Shown in pieces: positions 1 to 7,372 of a DNA stretch of 12,783 bases. The notes beneath the pieces were generated by a model. That model had not been told where the DNA came from. It ran no database searches and saw only the letters and a list, made by a program, of their open reading frames with translations. The stretch lies in assembly GCA_002408105.1 (NCBI GenBank), contig DHQM01000058.1, positions 1-12,783 of the forward strand, read 5' to 3'. The stretch is from Gammaproteobacteria bacterium UBA5338 (GTDB lineage: Bacteria > Pseudomonadota > Gammaproteobacteria > Pseudomonadales > UBA5862). The translations under genes were made by a program, and so were the position numbers. Positions within the stretch are counted from its first letter, which is position 1, and each line of letters opens with the position of its first letter.

Positions 1-79
1 CGACGTACAGCACATGGCCACCGCTGACCGGCAGCCGGTGGCGACGAAAAGGCTTGATTTCGGGGTACAGCTGGTACAT
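1..79 (-). CDS. pip: Prolyl aminopeptidase-like alpha/beta hydrolase, N-terminal 26 codons only
   Basis: The gene starts at 79 and runs off the left edge. The visible peptide opens with MYQLYPEIKPF and continues to a GGHVLYV segment. This matches how proline iminopeptidases begin (a [ELQ]LYPEI.P motif, then a short beta strand leading to the CGNP and HGGPG oxyanion-hole region, which here lies outside the window). Those enzymes are cytoplasmic S33 serine peptidases that release N-terminal proline. The ATG at 79 was chosen because a GGAGG ribosome binding site lies at 88-92 (minus strand) with an 8-nt spacer, and because the family motif follows directly. An in-frame ATG at 133 would add 18 Arg/Pro-rich residues without such a site. 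The call rests on a short N-terminal motif; the catalytic residues cannot be seen. It is divergent from the cyclic-di-GMP gene, with 229 bp between them. Confidence 0.7.
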   Translation of the reverse strand, partial: MYQLYPEIKPFRRHRLPVSGGHVLYV

Positions 80-180
80 GCGGGGGGCCTCCGGGTCAAA
101 CGGGCAGCGGGCGTCCAGGTTCCTGCGTCGCATTGTGGTGCCGGAGTCCACGCGACGCAATCGGCCACCAGGCCGCTGCG

Positions 181-197
181 CGACGGCGCCACCGTCG
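181..197. promoter_or_regulatory. 6-bp dyad (CGACGG-N5-CCGTCG) in divergent intergenic region
   Basis: This perfect inverted repeat with a 5-bp centre sits in the 229-bp gap (80-308) between the aminopeptidase-like gene and the GGDEF-EAL gene. It could be an operator or simply a chance GC-rich dyad. I found no convincing sigma70 hexamer pair for either gene here. The nearest is TTCACA at 248-253, which has only a poor -10 (TGTACT, 269-274) at a short 15-bp spacing. Confidence 0.25.
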
Positions 198-308
198 ATG
201 CGCCAATCCACTGCTAAGCTTTTCAGGACCACAAAGACTGCTCGGCATTCACACTGCAACGGCAGCACTGTACTGGTTGGCCCCGGGACCAACGACTTGC
301 GGAACCCC

Positions 309-2777
309 ATGCCTGAAGCCACATCGACACCCATCGCCGCACAACCCTCAGACATCCAGCTGGACTGGGAGGGGCAATTTGCTGCGCCCTCCATGGAGGA
401 AGCACACCAGCTTTCCCAATGGCCTGTAAGGCGCCGATCCATCCAACGCATCAGCAGACTGCTCCTCGTTTTCTTTGCGATCGCAAGCGTCAATGAGTGG
501 CTGAGCGTGGACGAGCCAGGCACGCTCCTGGTGCTGTCCATTGCACGTGCGCTGCCACTGGTTCCATTTGGGTTCCTGGCGCTTGCGCTTCGAAAGAACC
601 ACAGTGGGGCCGTTGACTCACCATTGCTGGCCTTTTTGCTGACCATCAATGCCAGCTACCTCTGCGTCATTCTCGCCAAGGGCGGGGAATTCACCTTTCA
701 GACACTGAACGTCGCGGTGCTGGTCATCGCGTACTACCTGTTCATCCCCCTGCGACTGCGACATGCCTGCATGGCTTCGCTCTCCCTGACCCTCGGATAC
801 CTGCTGCTGTCGGCGGCCAGCGGCATGGCCAGTCCCCAACAGCTGGTGCTCACGAGTCTCATTCTAGCGGTGTTGAACGTCGGCGCTGCACGGGCCCTGC
901 GCAGGCGGCACGTGCTCCATCGCCAGGCCTACGCGGAAGCACGTGACCGTGCGGCCGCCAACGAACAGCTCAAGGCACAGCTGGAGCGCCACCGCGCCTC
1001 CGAGCACATGTTCAGGGCGCTGACAGAAAACACCAGCAATATGACCACCATCTTGAATGGAGATGGCCAAGTCTCCTACTCCAGCCCTTCCGTGCTGCGC
1101 CACCTCGGGGTCACGGATGAGTCCGAAGAGCGCAAAAACAACCCAACCCTGGTGGTCCACCCAGACGACCGCGACAAGGTCCGACGGTGGGTCAACGAAG
1201 CCATCAATCAGCAGGGATCAACCATACGCATCACCGACGTCAGGCTGCGCCATGGCACCCAGGACTGGCGCTACATCGAAGGCTACGTCACCTCAATGCT
1301 CAACGTACCCGGCGTCGAGGGCATCGTGATCAACTACCACGATGTGTCCGAACTCAAGGACGCCCACGCGCAAATGAGTCGGCTGGCGTTCTACGACAGC
1401 CTCACAGGACTCGCCAATCGCCAGCTGTTCAAGGACCGGCTGCAGCGCACCATCGAACAGTGCAAACGCCGCGGCACCCAGGGCGCACTGCTGTTTCTTG
1501 ACCTCGACAACTTCAAAACGGTCAATGACACACTCGGACACGAAGCCGGTGACCGGCTGTTGCGCGAGGTGGCCCGGCGGCTGCTCACCTGTGTGCGCAC
1601 CGAAGATTCGGTGGCCCGACTCGGCGGCGACGAGTTCACCGTGGTCCTGCAAGATGTGGACAGCAGCGCCGCGGTCGGGCGCATTGCCCAGCAGCTGATT
1701 CGGGTGCTGGGCGAGCCGATTCCGCTGGCGTCTCGCTCGATCAATGTGGGGGTCAGCATTGGGATCGCAATGATTCCAGGCGATGCCGATGAACTGAGTA
1801 CCCTGATGCGCTACGCGGACCTGGCCATGTACAGCGCCAAGGCCCACCAGAGCGCGCATTTTTGTTTCTTCAGCGCAGAACTCAATGTGGAAGCGCAGCG
1901 CCGCATGCAGCTCATTGATGAGCTCAAGAATGCCGTGCGGGGCGGCGAGTTCTATCTGGAGTTTCAGCCCCAAATCGACCTTACAACCTACCGGGTGGTC
2001 GGACTCGAAGCGCTGGCGCGCTGGAACCATCCGGAGCGCGGCCTGATTCCCCCGGTCGAATTCATCGATGGCCTAGAGGAATCCGGACTGATCGTGCCCA
2101 TGGGCCACTGGGTCATTCACAACGCGATCCGCCAAGGCAAAGCCTTGATTGAGCAGGGGTACGCGGACCTGACCATGGCCGTTAACTTGTCCGCGCGGCA
2201 ACTGATCGATCCTGAGCTACTGGCCCAGATCACCCTCGCACTCACCCAACACGGTTTCCCACCTCGCCAGCTCGAGCTCGAAATCACCGAGCACGTACTG
2301 ATGGAAGACTTCGCTGCCGCAGTCAGTGTACTGCAGCGGCTGAAGACACTCGGCGTTCGGCTGACCATCGACGACTTCGGCACTGGGTACTCCTCGCTGA
2401 ACTACCTCAAGCAACTGCCGGTTCAACGGTTGAAGGTCGACAAGAGCTTCATCCGCAACATTCCGGACGACAGCAAGGACATGGCCATCACCGCCGCGGT
2501 CATCGCCATGGCGCACAAGCTTGACCTGGAAGTGGTTGCCGAAGGCGTGGAAACGCTGCGACAGCTCCGTTTTCTTGAAGACAACCGCGCGGATCAGGCG
2601 CAGGGATTCCTGTTCAGCAGATCCGTGCCTGTGCCGGAACTTGCACAGCTGCTGACAAAACGCGGCCGAGCGGACTGGACCCGACCGGTTCAGACGGGAG
2701 CCACCAAGGTGTCCCATACGGAAGCCCGCTCAGGCGCGGCTGCTGACAGCACCGCACCCCAGGAGTCGCACAACTAG
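309..2777 (+). CDS. Membrane-bound PAS-GGDEF-EAL cyclic di-GMP turnover protein
   Basis: This 822-residue inner-membrane signalling protein has about six predicted membrane spans (residues roughly 48-65, 73-94, 104-123, 131-148, 153-171, 177-196). A short charged, probably coiled-coil linker (about 203-232) and a PAS sensor domain (about 234-350) follow. The GGDEF diguanylate cyclase domain comes next, with intact GGDEF at 439-443 and a product-inhibition I-site RTED at 430-433. The EAL phosphodiesterase domain has EAL at 567-569, then NLS, ITE, DDFGTGYSS (DD at 688-689), KVDKSF and EGVE. All metal- and substrate-binding motifs I know for both activities are present, so it may be bifunctional. 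The membrane domain is not one I can name. The start at 309 is chosen because the sequence upstream overlaps the divergent gene and is of poor protein quality. Its ribosome site is weak (GGAA, 4 nt away). The reading frame extends upstream to 54 without a stop. Confidence 0.93.
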   Translation: MPEATSTPIAAQPSDIQLDWEGQFAAPSMEEAHQLSQWPVRRRSIQRISRLLLVFFAIASVNEWLSVDEPGTLLVLSIARALPLVPFGFLALALRKNHSGAVDSPLLAFLLTINASYLCVILAKGGEFTFQTLNVAVLVIAYYLFIPLRLRHACMASLSLTLGYLLLSAASGMASPQQLVLTSLILAVLNVGAARALRRRHVLHRQAYAEARDRAAANEQLKAQLERHRASEHMFRALTENTSNMTTILNGDGQVSYSSPSVLRHLGVTDESEERKNNPTLVVHPDDRDKVRRWVNEAINQQGSTIRITDVRLRHGTQDWRYIEGYVTSMLNVPGVEGIVINYHDVSELKDAHAQMSRLAFYDSLTGLANRQLFKDRLQRTIEQCKRRGTQGALLFLDLDNFKTVNDTLGHEAGDRLLREVARRLLTCVRTEDSVARLGGDEFTVVLQDVDSSAAVGRIAQQLIRVLGEPIPLASRSINVGVSIGIAMIPGDADELSTLMRYADLAMYSAKAHQSAHFCFFSAELNVEAQRRMQLIDELKNAVRGGEFYLEFQPQIDLTTYRVVGLEALARWNHPERGLIPPVEFIDGLEESGLIVPMGHWVIHNAIRQGKALIEQGYADLTMAVNLSARQLIDPELLAQITLALTQHGFPPRQLELEITEHVLMEDFAAAVSVLQRLKTLGVRLTIDDFGTGYSSLNYLKQLPVQRLKVDKSFIRNIPDDSKDMAITAAVIAMAHKLDLEVVAEGVETLRQLRFLEDNRADQAQGFLFSRSVPVPELAQLLTKRGRADWTRPVQTGATKVSHTEARSGAAADSTAPQESHN
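2774..2777. other. Overlapping convergent stop codons sharing CTAG
   Basis: The plus-strand TAG of the GGDEF-EAL gene (2775-2777) and the minus-strand TAG of typA (2776-2774) are read from the same palindromic CTAG. The genes therefore overlap tail to tail by 4 bp and leave no intergenic space for a terminator. Confidence 0.95.
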
Positions 2778-4591
2778 GCCGTTGAGCGGGAGCGGCGTTT
2801 GCGCTCACTCTCACTCAGTACTTTCTTGCGCAGCCGCACGTGCTTTGGGGTTACCTCAACCAGCTCATCGTCGTCAATGAACTCGAGCGCCTGCTCCAGG
2901 GAGAAGCGCGTTGGCGGGGTCAGCAGGATGTTTTCGTCGGACCCGGCGGCTCGAATGTTGGTGAGTTGTTTGGCTTTGAGTGGATTGACCACCAGGTCGT
3001 TGTCCCGGGAGTGAATGCCAATGAGCATGCCCTCGTACACTTCTTCCCCCGGACCGACCAAAAGGCGCCCGCGGTTCTGTAAATTGAACAGCGCATAGGC
3101 CAAGGTTTTTCCCTGTCCGTTGGCAATCAGCACCCCGTTGTGTCGCACCTCAATTTCGCCAGGCTCTGCCAGGTCGTAATCGCTGAAATTGTGCGTCAAG
3201 ATTCCCGTCCCTGATGTCAGTGTCATAAATTCGGAACGGAACCCAATCAGACCGCGGGCTGGGATTCGGTACTTGAGTCGAACCCGACCAGCACCGTCTG
3301 GAACCATGTCTTGCAGCCGACCGAAGCGCGCTCCAAGCGCCTCCATCACGGCACCTTGGGACTGCTCCTCCACATCCACGACCAGCTCTTCGTACGGCTC
3401 AAACGTCTGGCCGTTTTCCTCGCGCTTGATCACTGCAGGCCGGGAAACCGCCAACTCGTAGCCTTCCCTGCGCATGGTTTCGATCAAGACCGAAAGGTGC
3501 AGTTCGCCACGGCCGGACACCTTGAAGCGGTCCGGATCCTCGGTCTCTTCCACTCGAAGGGCCACATTGTGCTTGAGCTCTTCCTGCAAACGTTCGAAGA
3601 TGTTTCTCGAAGTCACGTACTTGCCATCTCGGCCCGAGAACGGCGAAGTGTTGACCTGGAACGTCATGCTTACAGTCGGCTCTTCAACCTTCAGTGCTGG
3701 CAGCGCTTCCACTGCGCCTGGGTCGCAGAGTGTATCGGAGATCCCCAGCTGACCAAGCCCGGCAACACAAACGATGTCACCAGCGGTGGCCGTTTCAACG
3801 TCGACGCGCTTCAACCCAATGTGCCCCATGATGGTCGTGACCCTGCCGGAGCGTTGCTTGCCTTGTGCATCAATGATTGCGAGGGCCTGGTTTTTGCGCA
3901 ACGTGCCTCGTGCGATGCGCCCGATGCCGATCACACCGAGATAGCTCGAGTAATCGAGCGTTGTGATCTGGAGCTGCAGCGGCCCGTCTGGGTCCACCGA
4001 TGGCGGTTCAACCTCCTTCACGATGGCCTCGAACAGTGGTGTCATGTCATCCGCCATTGCTTCAGGGTCCAAGCCAGCCCGGCCATTGAGCGCCGAGCTG
4101 TACACGACGGGGAAGTCGAGTTGCTCGTCGCTTGCACCCAACTGGTCGAACAACTCGAACACCTGGTCCACAACCCAGTGGGGACGTGCGCCGGGGCGGT
4201 CAACCTTGTTCACCACCACCACCGGCCTCAGCCCGCGGGCGAACGCCTGTTGGGTGACAAAGCGGGTCTGGGGCATGGGTCCATCCACCGCATCCACCAG
4301 CAACAGCACCGAGTCGACCATCGACAGGACCCGCTCCACTTCCCCGCCGAAATCTGCGTGACCGGGCGTATCCACGATGTTGATGCGGTATCCGTTCCAC
4401 AAAATGGCGGTCGTTTTCGCCAGAATGGTGATGCCACGTTCGCGCTCCAGTTCATTGGAATCGAGCGCACGTTCCAGCTGTTCTTGGCCCCTTTCAAGGG
4501 TCCCGGACTGTTGCAGCAGCCGGTCTACGAGGGTGGTTTTCCCATGATCGACATGGGCAATGATCGCAATGTTGCGCAAAGGTTCGAGCAC
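2774..4591 (-). CDS. typA: Ribosome-associated translational GTPase TypA/BipA
   Basis: This 605-residue protein has the usual full length for TypA/BipA, a translation-factor-like GTPase that binds the 70S ribosome, aids 50S assembly and matters in cold and other stress. The GTPase motifs are complete: AHVDHGKT (12-19), switch I RERGITI (50-56), DTPGH (74-78), NKVD (128-131) and a SAL G5 motif. EF-G-like domains II, III and V and the TypA-specific C-terminal domain follow (for example the FRSEFMT and [11 protein letters not shown] segments). The start is a GTG at 4591. Translation from there begins [11 protein letters not shown], matching the family N-terminus, and a GAGG ribosome site lies 5 nt upstream. 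The same frame stays open to 4810, but that extension is not family-like and would overlap the promoter. A consensus -10 and a leader hairpin lie upstream. The 3' end overlaps the convergent GGDEF-EAL gene. Confidence 0.97.
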   Translation of the reverse strand: MLEPLRNIAIIAHVDHGKTTLVDRLLQQSGTLERGQEQLERALDSNELERERGITILAKTTAILWNGYRINIVDTPGHADFGGEVERVLSMVDSVLLLVDAVDGPMPQTRFVTQQAFARGLRPVVVVNKVDRPGARPHWVVDQVFELFDQLGASDEQLDFPVVYSSALNGRAGLDPEAMADDMTPLFEAIVKEVEPPSVDPDGPLQLQITTLDYSSYLGVIGIGRIARGTLRKNQALAIIDAQGKQRSGRVTTIMGHIGLKRVDVETATAGDIVCVAGLGQLGISDTLCDPGAVEALPALKVEEPTVSMTFQVNTSPFSGRDGKYVTSRNIFERLQEELKHNVALRVEETEDPDRFKVSGRGELHLSVLIETMRREGYELAVSRPAVIKREENGQTFEPYEELVVDVEEQSQGAVMEALGARFGRLQDMVPDGAGRVRLKYRIPARGLIGFRSEFMTLTSGTGILTHNFSDYDLAEPGEIEVRHNGVLIANGQGKTLAYALFNLQNRGRLLVGPGEEVYEGMLIGIHSRDNDLVVNPLKAKQLTNIRAAGSDENILLTPPTRFSLEQALEFIDDDELVEVTPKHVRLRKKVLSESERKRRSRSTA

Positions 4592-4631
4592 GATGGCCTC
4601 ACACAGAATCGAGTTCGCAAGAGCGGGGTTC

Positions 4632-4661
4632 GGCGCACAGCCTGGGGACGGTGGCTGCGCC
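4632..4661 (-). promoter_or_regulatory. Hairpin in typA 5' leader
   Basis: In the transcript, GGCGCAGCC pairs with GGC-TG-TGCGCC: nine base pairs with one 2-nt bulge and a 10-nt loop. It begins about 5 nt after the start site predicted from the -10 element at 4673-4678 and ends about 40 nt before the GTG start, leaving the GAGG site exposed. No U-tract follows, so it is not an intrinsic terminator. A 5' stem-loop of this kind could stabilise the mRNA or respond to temperature; the role is inferred. Confidence 0.45.
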
Positions 4662-4672
4662 AAAGGACGCGC

Positions 4673-4678
4673 ATTATA
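4673..4678 (-). promoter_or_regulatory. typA promoter -10 element (TATAAT)
   Basis: This is a perfect consensus TATAAT on the minus strand, placing transcription start near 4666 and giving a leader of about 75 nt. The -35 position at 17-bp spacing (4696-4701) reads CGTTTT, a poor match. A TTGACC at 4695-4690 is only 11 bp away, too close to act as the -35. The -10 forms half of a TTATA-GCGG-TATAA dyad (4674-4687), which could be bound by a regulator. Confidence 0.6.
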
Positions 4679-4689
4679 GCGGTATAACC

Positions 4690-4763
4690 GGTCAAAAAAC
4701 GCTGCGGGCCCACCGCCACCCGATTGACGCCCAAACCGCACTCGAGCGTCAAATCCCTTGACC
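4690..4763. repeat. Four TTGAC[CG] boxes in alternating orientation
   Basis: Boxes lie at 4690-4695 (GGTCAA), 4724-4729 (TTGACG), 4747-4752 (CGTCAA) and 4758-4763 (TTGACC). Orientation alternates minus, plus, minus, plus. The inner two form an inverted repeat with a 17-bp centre, and the outer two are exact reverse complements of each other. The last box probably serves as the -35 of the GH3 gene. The rest may be regulator half-sites or chance -35-like sequences. Confidence 0.4.
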
Positions 4764-4786
4764 CACTGAGCCCCCTGTGCCACAAC
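4758..4786 (+). promoter_or_regulatory. Candidate sigma70 promoter for GH3-SDR pair
   Basis: TTGACC (4758-4763) is followed after 17 bp by CACAAC (4781-4786), which is preceded by a TGn extended -10 (4778-4780). The -35 matches five of six consensus bases and the -10 three of six. The predicted start near 4793 gives a leader of about 32 nt before the ATG at 4825. The weak -10 would suit a promoter that needs an activator. Confidence 0.4.
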
Positions 4787-4790
4787 TCGC

Positions 4791-4803
4791 GCCTGATTCA
4801 GGC
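4791..4803. promoter_or_regulatory. Perfect 13-bp dyad GCCTGATTCAGGC, candidate operator
   Basis: Six-base arms around a single central base sit on or just after the predicted transcription start of the GH3 gene and 8 bp before its AGGA ribosome site. A repressor bound here would block transcription. As RNA, the single-base centre is too short for a hairpin loop, which favours a DNA operator. No regulator gene is present nearby. Confidence 0.4.
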
Positions 4804-4824
4804 TGGCCACAGGAAACTGTACCC

Positions 4825-6351
4825 ATGTCCAAACTCGTGGATTCCCTCATGCGCCGTGTAGCGAACCGCTACTACCAGCAGCTGCTGATCGATCAAGACA
4901 GCCTGGCGCAAGCGCAGCAAAAGCTCTGGCAAGGGCTGCGGCGCCAGCTCAAAGACACTGAAATCGGCCGCCTGTTCAGCATCTCCCGCCTTCCGGACTA
5001 CCAAGACTACACAGCGCGGGTGCCGGCTCTGGATTACGAGTTCTACAGCCCCCTGGTCGAGCGGCAGCTCCAGGAAGGATCAGGCGTGTTGTTCAATGAG
5101 CCGACGACCTTCGTTGGCCTGAGTTCGGGGACCACAGGAGAGCCCAAGAAAATCCCTTACAACAGCGCGACAGAGGGTTTGTTCCGGCGGTTTCTGGTCA
5201 GCACCGGTGCCACCCTGTTGCATGAGCGGCCTGAGTTTCATGCCAAGAAAATGAAACGGTTCGGCTATGGGTCAGCGCCGGTCGTGTACACCGAGCATGG
5301 CATCCCCCACGGGTACCTTTCTGGCGCCATTTCCAACCGCTCAGGCCTGAGCCGTGCCCGGAACATTTTTCCCAGCTCCGAGACACTTGAAATCGCCAAC
5401 TGGGACGAGAAAATCGACGCCATTCTCGACCAGACCATGGGTGTGCCCATCCAGATCGCCAGCGGCTTCCCGTCCTACCTGCTCACCATATTTCGGGCTT
5501 TATTGGCCAAGACGGGCGCGCAGACGATGCAGGAGGTCTGGCCCGGCTTCGACACCATTTTGTACTCAGGTGTACCCATCGCGCCCTACCTCGACCCGCT
5601 TCGACAAGTCATTGGCAGACCGGTCGCCACCGTGGCGACCTATGGGTGCACCGAATCCCCCCTCGGCACTGGGCTGACCTATCATCCCGAAACCGGTCTT
5701 CAGGAGTACGCCTTTCTGCCCTACATTCTGATGAGCTTCTCGCCCATTGACGCGCCGGATGTCGTACTCGGCGTCAGCGACCTTGAGGTTGGCGGACAGT
5801 ACCTCCTGCGCATCGGCATGCCGAATGGCCTTCTGAACTACAGCAACAAGGACGTCATCCAGATCGAATCGGTCAGCCCGGTCATCAGCTACTCGATCTC
5901 TGGACGGACCCACAATGTGCTGAGCCTCTCCGGCGAAAAGGTCACCGAGCACCAGGCATTGGCGGCCCTCATGGAGATCCAAACACAGACTCGGACCCAT
6001 TTTCAGCACTATTTCTTGGCGCCAGAGTCCGAAGGCACTGAGCTGTACTATCGCTGGACTCTGTTTGCCGACCCGCAACAGCGCGCCAACTCGGATGTCC
6101 TCGCGACGGCCCTCGACCAAGCGCTCGCTGCGCAGAACGCCGAGTACGGCATCATTCGCCACGATGGAGTCACCGGCAGGCCCCGGGTCACAGTCCTCGA
6201 CCGCGCATTGCTTGACCCCTACTTCCACAACAACCGGGAGAAGGGGCAGTTCAAGATGCGCACCATTTTCAGTTCAGCTGCCGACTTCGAAACTTTCTGG
6301 CAGCGAGAATTCAAGGCACCTGCCGTGGCGACCGACGCAGCCAGCGCATAA
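4825..6351 (+). CDS. GH3-family acyl-acid adenylating enzyme / amido synthetase-like
   Basis: This 508-residue cytoplasmic protein belongs to the GH3 branch of the adenylate-forming (ANL) superfamily. Plant GH3 enzymes adenylate auxin, jasmonate or benzoates and join them to amino acids; bacterial members are mostly uncharacterised. All three nucleotide-binding motifs are visible: P-loop-like SSGTTGEPKKIP (100-111), YGCTES (273-278, plant YASSE-type), and YSNKDV with Asp343 at the place of the ribose-binding GD motif, followed by SGR (Arg361) and the hinge/C-terminal signature GEKVTE (370-375). Length is typical for bacterial members, somewhat shorter than plant ones. The ATG at 4825 follows an AGGA site (4811-4814, 10-nt spacer). 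A GTG at 4777 in the same frame would place the dyad inside the gene and is less likely. The SDR gene follows on the same strand after 146 bp, suggesting a shared pathway. Substrate and acyl acceptor cannot be told from the sequence. Confidence 0.88.
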   Translation: MSKLVDSLMRRVANRYYQQLLIDQDSLAQAQQKLWQGLRRQLKDTEIGRLFSISRLPDYQDYTARVPALDYEFYSPLVERQLQEGSGVLFNEPTTFVGLSSGTTGEPKKIPYNSATEGLFRRFLVSTGATLLHERPEFHAKKMKRFGYGSAPVVYTEHGIPHGYLSGAISNRSGLSRARNIFPSSETLEIANWDEKIDAILDQTMGVPIQIASGFPSYLLTIFRALLAKTGAQTMQEVWPGFDTILYSGVPIAPYLDPLRQVIGRPVATVATYGCTESPLGTGLTYHPETGLQEYAFLPYILMSFSPIDAPDVVLGVSDLEVGGQYLLRIGMPNGLLNYSNKDVIQIESVSPVISYSISGRTHNVLSLSGEKVTEHQALAALMEIQTQTRTHFQHYFLAPESEGTELYYRWTLFADPQQRANSDVLATALDQALAAQNAEYGIIRHDGVTGRPRVTVLDRALLDPYFHNNREKGQFKMRTIFSSAADFETFWQREFKAPAVATDAASA

Positions 6352-6384
6352 GGCCCTGGGGCAAGGTTGAGTCATCCGACGCGC

Positions 6385-6400
6385 CATAGCGGTTGCTATG
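6385..6400. promoter_or_regulatory. 6-bp dyad CATAGC-GGTT-GCTATG between GH3 and SDR genes
   Basis: A perfect stem with a tetraloop lies 98 bp before the SDR start, in the 146-bp gap between the two genes. No T-run follows, so it is a poor terminator. It could be an operator, an mRNA processing or stabilising hairpin, or chance. I found no clear promoter in the gap, which favours read-through from the GH3 promoter. Confidence 0.3.
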
Positions 6401-6497
6401 CCGAGGCAGCCGAAGCGAGAATACCGCGCGCGGCCAAGCCGCCGCACAGCTGGACGCCCACAGCACACGCCAACAAGAACTAGAGGAAGCGGCCACG

Positions 6498-7331
6498 ATG
6501 ACTCAGACCATTTTCAAGGATCAACTGTTTAAGGACCAGGTGGCCGTCGTCACGGGGGGTGGATCGGGCATTGGCCTGCGCACTGCATGTGAATTCGCCC
6601 TGCTCGGCGCGACAGTGGTGATTGGCAGCCGCGATCCGCAAAAACTGGAACAAGGCGCAGCGGCCATCGCCGCCACTGGTGGCAAGGTCCATGCCTTGTC
6701 GCTGAACATCCGCGATCCCGAGTCGGTCAACACCTTTGTTGATCAAACCCTTGAGCGCTGTGGCAAAATCGACCACCTGGTCAACAACGCAGGTGGTCAG
6801 TTTCCCTCCCCAGCCGAGCAAATCTCACCGAAAGGCTGGAAGGCCGTGGTGGACACCAACCTCAATGGCACCTTTTTCATGTCGCAGGCGGTGTACAACA
6901 AGGCCTTCTCGGACCACGGTGGCGCCATCGTTAACGTCATCGCCAACATGTGGAACGGCTTTCCCAACATGGCCCACACCGGAGCCGCTCGGGCGGGGGT
7001 GGACAACCTCACCAAGACCCTCGCGGTGGAATGGGGCCGCAGCGGCGTGCGCGTGAATGCCGTCGCCCCCGGCGCCATCTACTCCAGCGGCATCAAAACC
7101 TACGACCCCGAGTTTCAAAAGTTCTTCCTGCAGGCCGGTGCCCACAACCAGACGTACAGGCTCGGGAGTGAAGCGGAGGTGGCCGCTTCCATTCTGTTCC
7201 TGTGTTCACCCGCCGCGAACTTCATCAGCGGCGCCACCCTGCGGGTCGACGGCGCCGAATCGCTGCCCAACGCGCGCTTCGCCCCTGTGGACCACGGCCG
7301 GCTGCCGGCTTGGGACGACGAAGACCTCTGA
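6498..7331 (+). CDS. SDR oxidoreductase resembling trans-2-enoyl-CoA reductase (PECR type)
   Basis: This 277-residue short-chain dehydrogenase/reductase has a Rossmann glycine motif TGGGSGIG (19-26), SR at 44-45 where NADP-binding members carry a basic residue, and NNAG (96-99). The segment GGQFPSPAEQIS..GW, the GAARAGV stretch and the VAPGAIYS stretch resemble human peroxisomal trans-2-enoyl-CoA reductase, which reduces enoyl-CoA with NADPH. The classical Ser-Tyr-Lys triad is absent: the Tyr and Lys positions of YxxxK hold Thr161 and Arg165 and the Ser region reads IAN (148-150). PECR/dienoyl-CoA reductase relatives also depart from YxxxK. Alternatives are a 2,4-dienoyl-CoA reductase or a citronellol/citronellal dehydrogenase-type enzyme. 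The ATG at 6498 follows AGAGGA (6482-6487). The open frame reaches upstream to 6393, but that part is not family-like. It probably shares a transcript with the GH3 gene. Confidence 0.87.
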   Translation: MTQTIFKDQLFKDQVAVVTGGGSGIGLRTACEFALLGATVVIGSRDPQKLEQGAAAIAATGGKVHALSLNIRDPESVNTFVDQTLERCGKIDHLVNNAGGQFPSPAEQISPKGWKAVVDTNLNGTFFMSQAVYNKAFSDHGGAIVNVIANMWNGFPNMAHTGAARAGVDNLTKTLAVEWGRSGVRVNAVAPGAIYSSGIKTYDPEFQKFFLQAGAHNQTYRLGSEAEVAASILFLCSPAANFISGATLRVDGAESLPNARFAPVDHGRLPAWDDEDL

Positions 7332-7347
7332 GTACCCGCAGCACCGA

Positions 7348-7372
7348 TCGGCGGGTCAGTACAGCCCGCCGA
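7348..7372. terminator. Hairpin between convergent SDR and permease genes
   Basis: TCGGCGGG pairs with CCCGCCGA in a perfect 8-bp GC-rich stem with a 9-nt loop. It lies 17 bp after the SDR stop, and its far arm overlaps the last codons and stop of the permease gene. Being symmetric, it could act in both directions. Neither strand has a T-run after it, so it is not a textbook intrinsic terminator; it may block 3' exonucleases or work with Rho. Confidence 0.4.

Noticed and set aside
54..308. Upstream in-frame extension of the GGDEF-EAL gene (85 codons from an ATG at 54)
   Set aside because: It would overlap the divergent aminopeptidase start and its ribosome site, and its residues are Arg-rich and not domain-like; ATG 309 gives a sensible N-terminus.
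1293..2030. 245-codon minus-strand frame opposite the GGDEF-EAL gene
   Set aside because: It lies wholly antisense to the catalytic domains, with low-complexity composition and no recognisable motif.
3311..4687. 458-codon open frame on the plus strand opposite typA
   Set aside because: It is antisense to a fully recognisable typA, its protein is rich in His, Arg and Gln with no family motif, and long antisense frames are expected from the codon bias of GC-rich genes.
6353..6362. GCCC-TG-GGGC inverted repeat just after the GH3 stop as a terminator
   Set aside because: Only four pairs with a 2-nt loop and no T-run; too weak to support.
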